Assembly: GCF_004117835.1 (NCBI RefSeq)
Contig: NZ_SDSC01000004.1
Span: 62,001 to 126,000 of the forward strand
Source of the DNA: Macrococcus sp. DPC7161
Lineage (GTDB): Bacteria > Bacillota > Bacilli > Staphylococcales > Staphylococcaceae
Direction of reading: 5' to 3'
Length of the DNA: 64,000 bases
Within the stretch, counting starts at the first letter, position 1. Each line of letters begins with the position of its first letter. Below, piece after piece: positions 63,050 through 64,000 of the stretch. Below the pieces are notes generated by a model that saw only the letters and a program-made list of their open reading frames with translations, had not been told where the DNA came from and made no database searches. Made by a program: the position numbers and the translations under genes.

Positions 63050-63625
63050 CTTAATATATAGGATATATAAGATTCCTATTAGTATATAACAATAAAAATA
63101 CGGCAAAAATAATGTAAGTAGCATGTAACTGACTGCAAAGCATATTTCACCGACTTGCTTTGGGTGTTTGAAATAGCGATATACATGTTGTTTATTCATA
63201 TGAAATAACTTTAAAGGACGATCCGTTTCTGATAATTGGAATAAAATGATACCAATAATAAATACTGTTACGCTTAAATAAGCACTTGATTGATAAATAG
63301 AATGAATACTTGTATAGAGAATTGCAAACAAAGATAAATTATACAAGAGTGCTATGATAAGGAGCAGCATAGGTGATTTAATATATATTTGATAATGGAC
63401 ATATTTTTTGTAACGTAAATATAAATGTCCTAACATCATCATTAGTTGGAAAACAATCAACGTTTTGTTAATAAAATTACCAACACCGACGATAGGGTAT
63501 AAAATGAATGCATTTAAAAATGCACTGATTGGCAAAAAGATATAAGTCATTTTTTGTTCGAACTTAAAAAATAACAAAAAAGTGGCAAGCGTGATGATTA
63601 AATTGATGATAATGATTGTAATCAT
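63023..63625 (-). CDS. Hypothetical membrane protein, weakly like isoprenylcysteine methyltransferases
   Basis: This 200-residue protein has about six to seven membrane helices. A motif VYRYFKHPKQVGEICFAVSYML near residue 155 resembles the RHPxYxGE segment of ICMT/PEMT-type membrane methyltransferases, with K in place of R and Q in place of Y. It is otherwise unrecognised. GGAGGG precedes the ATG at 63625, and a terminator separates it from queE. Confidence 0.5.
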   Translation of the reverse strand: MITIIIINLIITLATFLLFFKFEQKMTYIFLPISAFLNAFILYPIVGVGNFINKTLIVFQLMMMLGHLYLRYKKYVHYQIYIKSPMLLLIIALLYNLSLFAILYTSIHSIYQSSAYLSVTVFIIGIILFQLSETDRPLKLFHMNKQHVYRYFKHPKQVGEICFAVSYMLLTLFLPYFYCYILIGILYILYIKKYLLFKEL

Positions 63626-63637
63626 TGCTTCCCTCCT

Positions 63638-63674
63638 AAAAAAACGACTTGAATTGATTATAACAATTCAAGTC
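63638..63674 (-). terminator. Terminator downstream of queE
   Basis: Minus-strand stem GACTTGAATTG / CAATTCAAGTC with a seven-base loop, then GTTTTTTT. Confidence 0.85.
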
Positions 63675-63692
63675 TTATTTTGTATATAAATA

Positions 63693-64000
63693 TTAAACGC
63701 CTTTTTTATTGCTCCAAATTAATGTGTGGAGTTGTGGCGTGACATAACATGCGTTCATCTCTACATCATCCATAACTTGATTGATTAAGTTTTCATAACG
63801 TTCTAATAATAATATTGTGTGATTTTCAACAGTCTCATCTAAATAAGGATTGCCTACTTGTAAGTAAAATGGGATATTTGGATATCGCTTATGTATCATT
63901 TTTGCAAATTGGTAATCTTCATCATTAAATATTACGACTTTAAGGCTGACCTGTTGTTTTGATAAATCGAGATTTTGAATAACTTCATCTAAAACATTTA
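63693..64000 (-). CDS. queE: 7-carboxy-7-deazaguanine synthase QueE, C-terminal part (gene cut by window end)
   Basis: The minus strand is open from the window end to the stop at 63693. It encodes the C-terminal 100 or so residues of a QueE-type radical-SAM enzyme: SLKVVIFNDEDYQFAKMIHKRY, PFYLQVGNPYLDE and the ending VTPQLHTLIWSNKKGV. QueE makes the deazaguanine precursor of queuosine, from which modified tRNA wobble bases are built. The ATG at 63899 is internal, not the start. The radical-SAM cysteines lie beyond the window. In S. aureus queE lies downstream of the mgrA/fru/CorC region as here. Confidence 0.75.
   Translation of the reverse strand, partial: NVLDEVIQNLDLSKQQVSLKVVIFNDEDYQFAKMIHKRYPNIPFYLQVGNPYLDETVENHTILLLERYENLINQVMDDVEMNACYVTPQLHTLIWSNKKGV

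Overview
The window looks like one 64 kb stretch of a staphylococcal chromosome. The DNA is AT-rich, genes are packed in short operons with strong AGGAGG-type ribosome binding sites, and TTG and GTG starts are frequent. One protein, at 49906-50340, is almost certainly MgrA, the staphylococcal MarR/SarA-type global regulator with its Cys12. The mgrA - fruRKA - CorC - queE neighbourhood resembles what I remember of Staphylococcus aureus. Other blocks (gntP, pflBA, metNIQ, the small alarmone synthetase) sit at different places in S. aureus, and a tandem pair of M6 proteases is not part of the S. aureus core set. The species is therefore probably another Staphylococcus; I cannot name it. No rRNA, tRNA, IS element, prophage or CRISPR array was seen.

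Layout. 1-5.3 kb: the 3' part of the gluconate permease gntP, a Bax-inhibitor-like membrane protein, YebC, small accessory enzymes and an atypical SDR. 5.5-10.2 kb: a GntR-controlled ABC exporter operon and a phospholipase D-like protein. 10.2-13 kb: a SAM riboswitch and metNIQ (methionine import). 13-17.5 kb: a cell-wall glucosaminidase and a TetR/EmrAB-type efflux module. 17.5-23.6 kb: DUF402, then a TatD - LysR - small alarmone synthetase - PP2C-like operon, MOSC, MFS and DUF456 genes. 24.4-24.8 kb: seven copies of a 61-bp palindromic tandem repeat. 24.8-26.1 kb: an RsgA-like ribosome-assembly GTPase behind a leader-peptide/terminator attenuator. 26.1-33.6 kb: DinB, a Na+/H+ antiporter, pflBA with a Rex-like operator, and corA. 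34-41 kb: two lipoproteins and two secreted M6 metalloproteases. 41-50.5 kb: acetyltransferases, a MarR paralogue of MgrA, uppP, a CydDC-like ABC pair, a DegV protein and mgrA. 50.5-56.1 kb: a COG0523 GTPase with a Zur-like box, an aldo/keto reductase and the fructose operon fruRKA. 56.3-64 kb: a hydrolase, a CorC-family protein with an unusual leader, RluF, an AIM24-like protein, an aldo/keto reductase, a YwiC-like protein, a SigB-type stress gene and the C-terminal part of queE.

Themes. Several genes are wired to metabolic signals visible in the DNA: SAM (riboswitch before metNIQ), NADH/redox (Rex box before pflBA), carbon state (a cre-like site inside the fru promoter), zinc (a Zur-like box before the COG0523 GTPase) and general stress (a SigB promoter before the GlsB-like protein). 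The most unusual items are the two leader regions, at the RsgA-like gene and at the CorC-family gene, the alarmone synthetase operon, and the repeat array. All coordinates and motifs were read by eye; family assignments come from recognising motifs, not from database searches.
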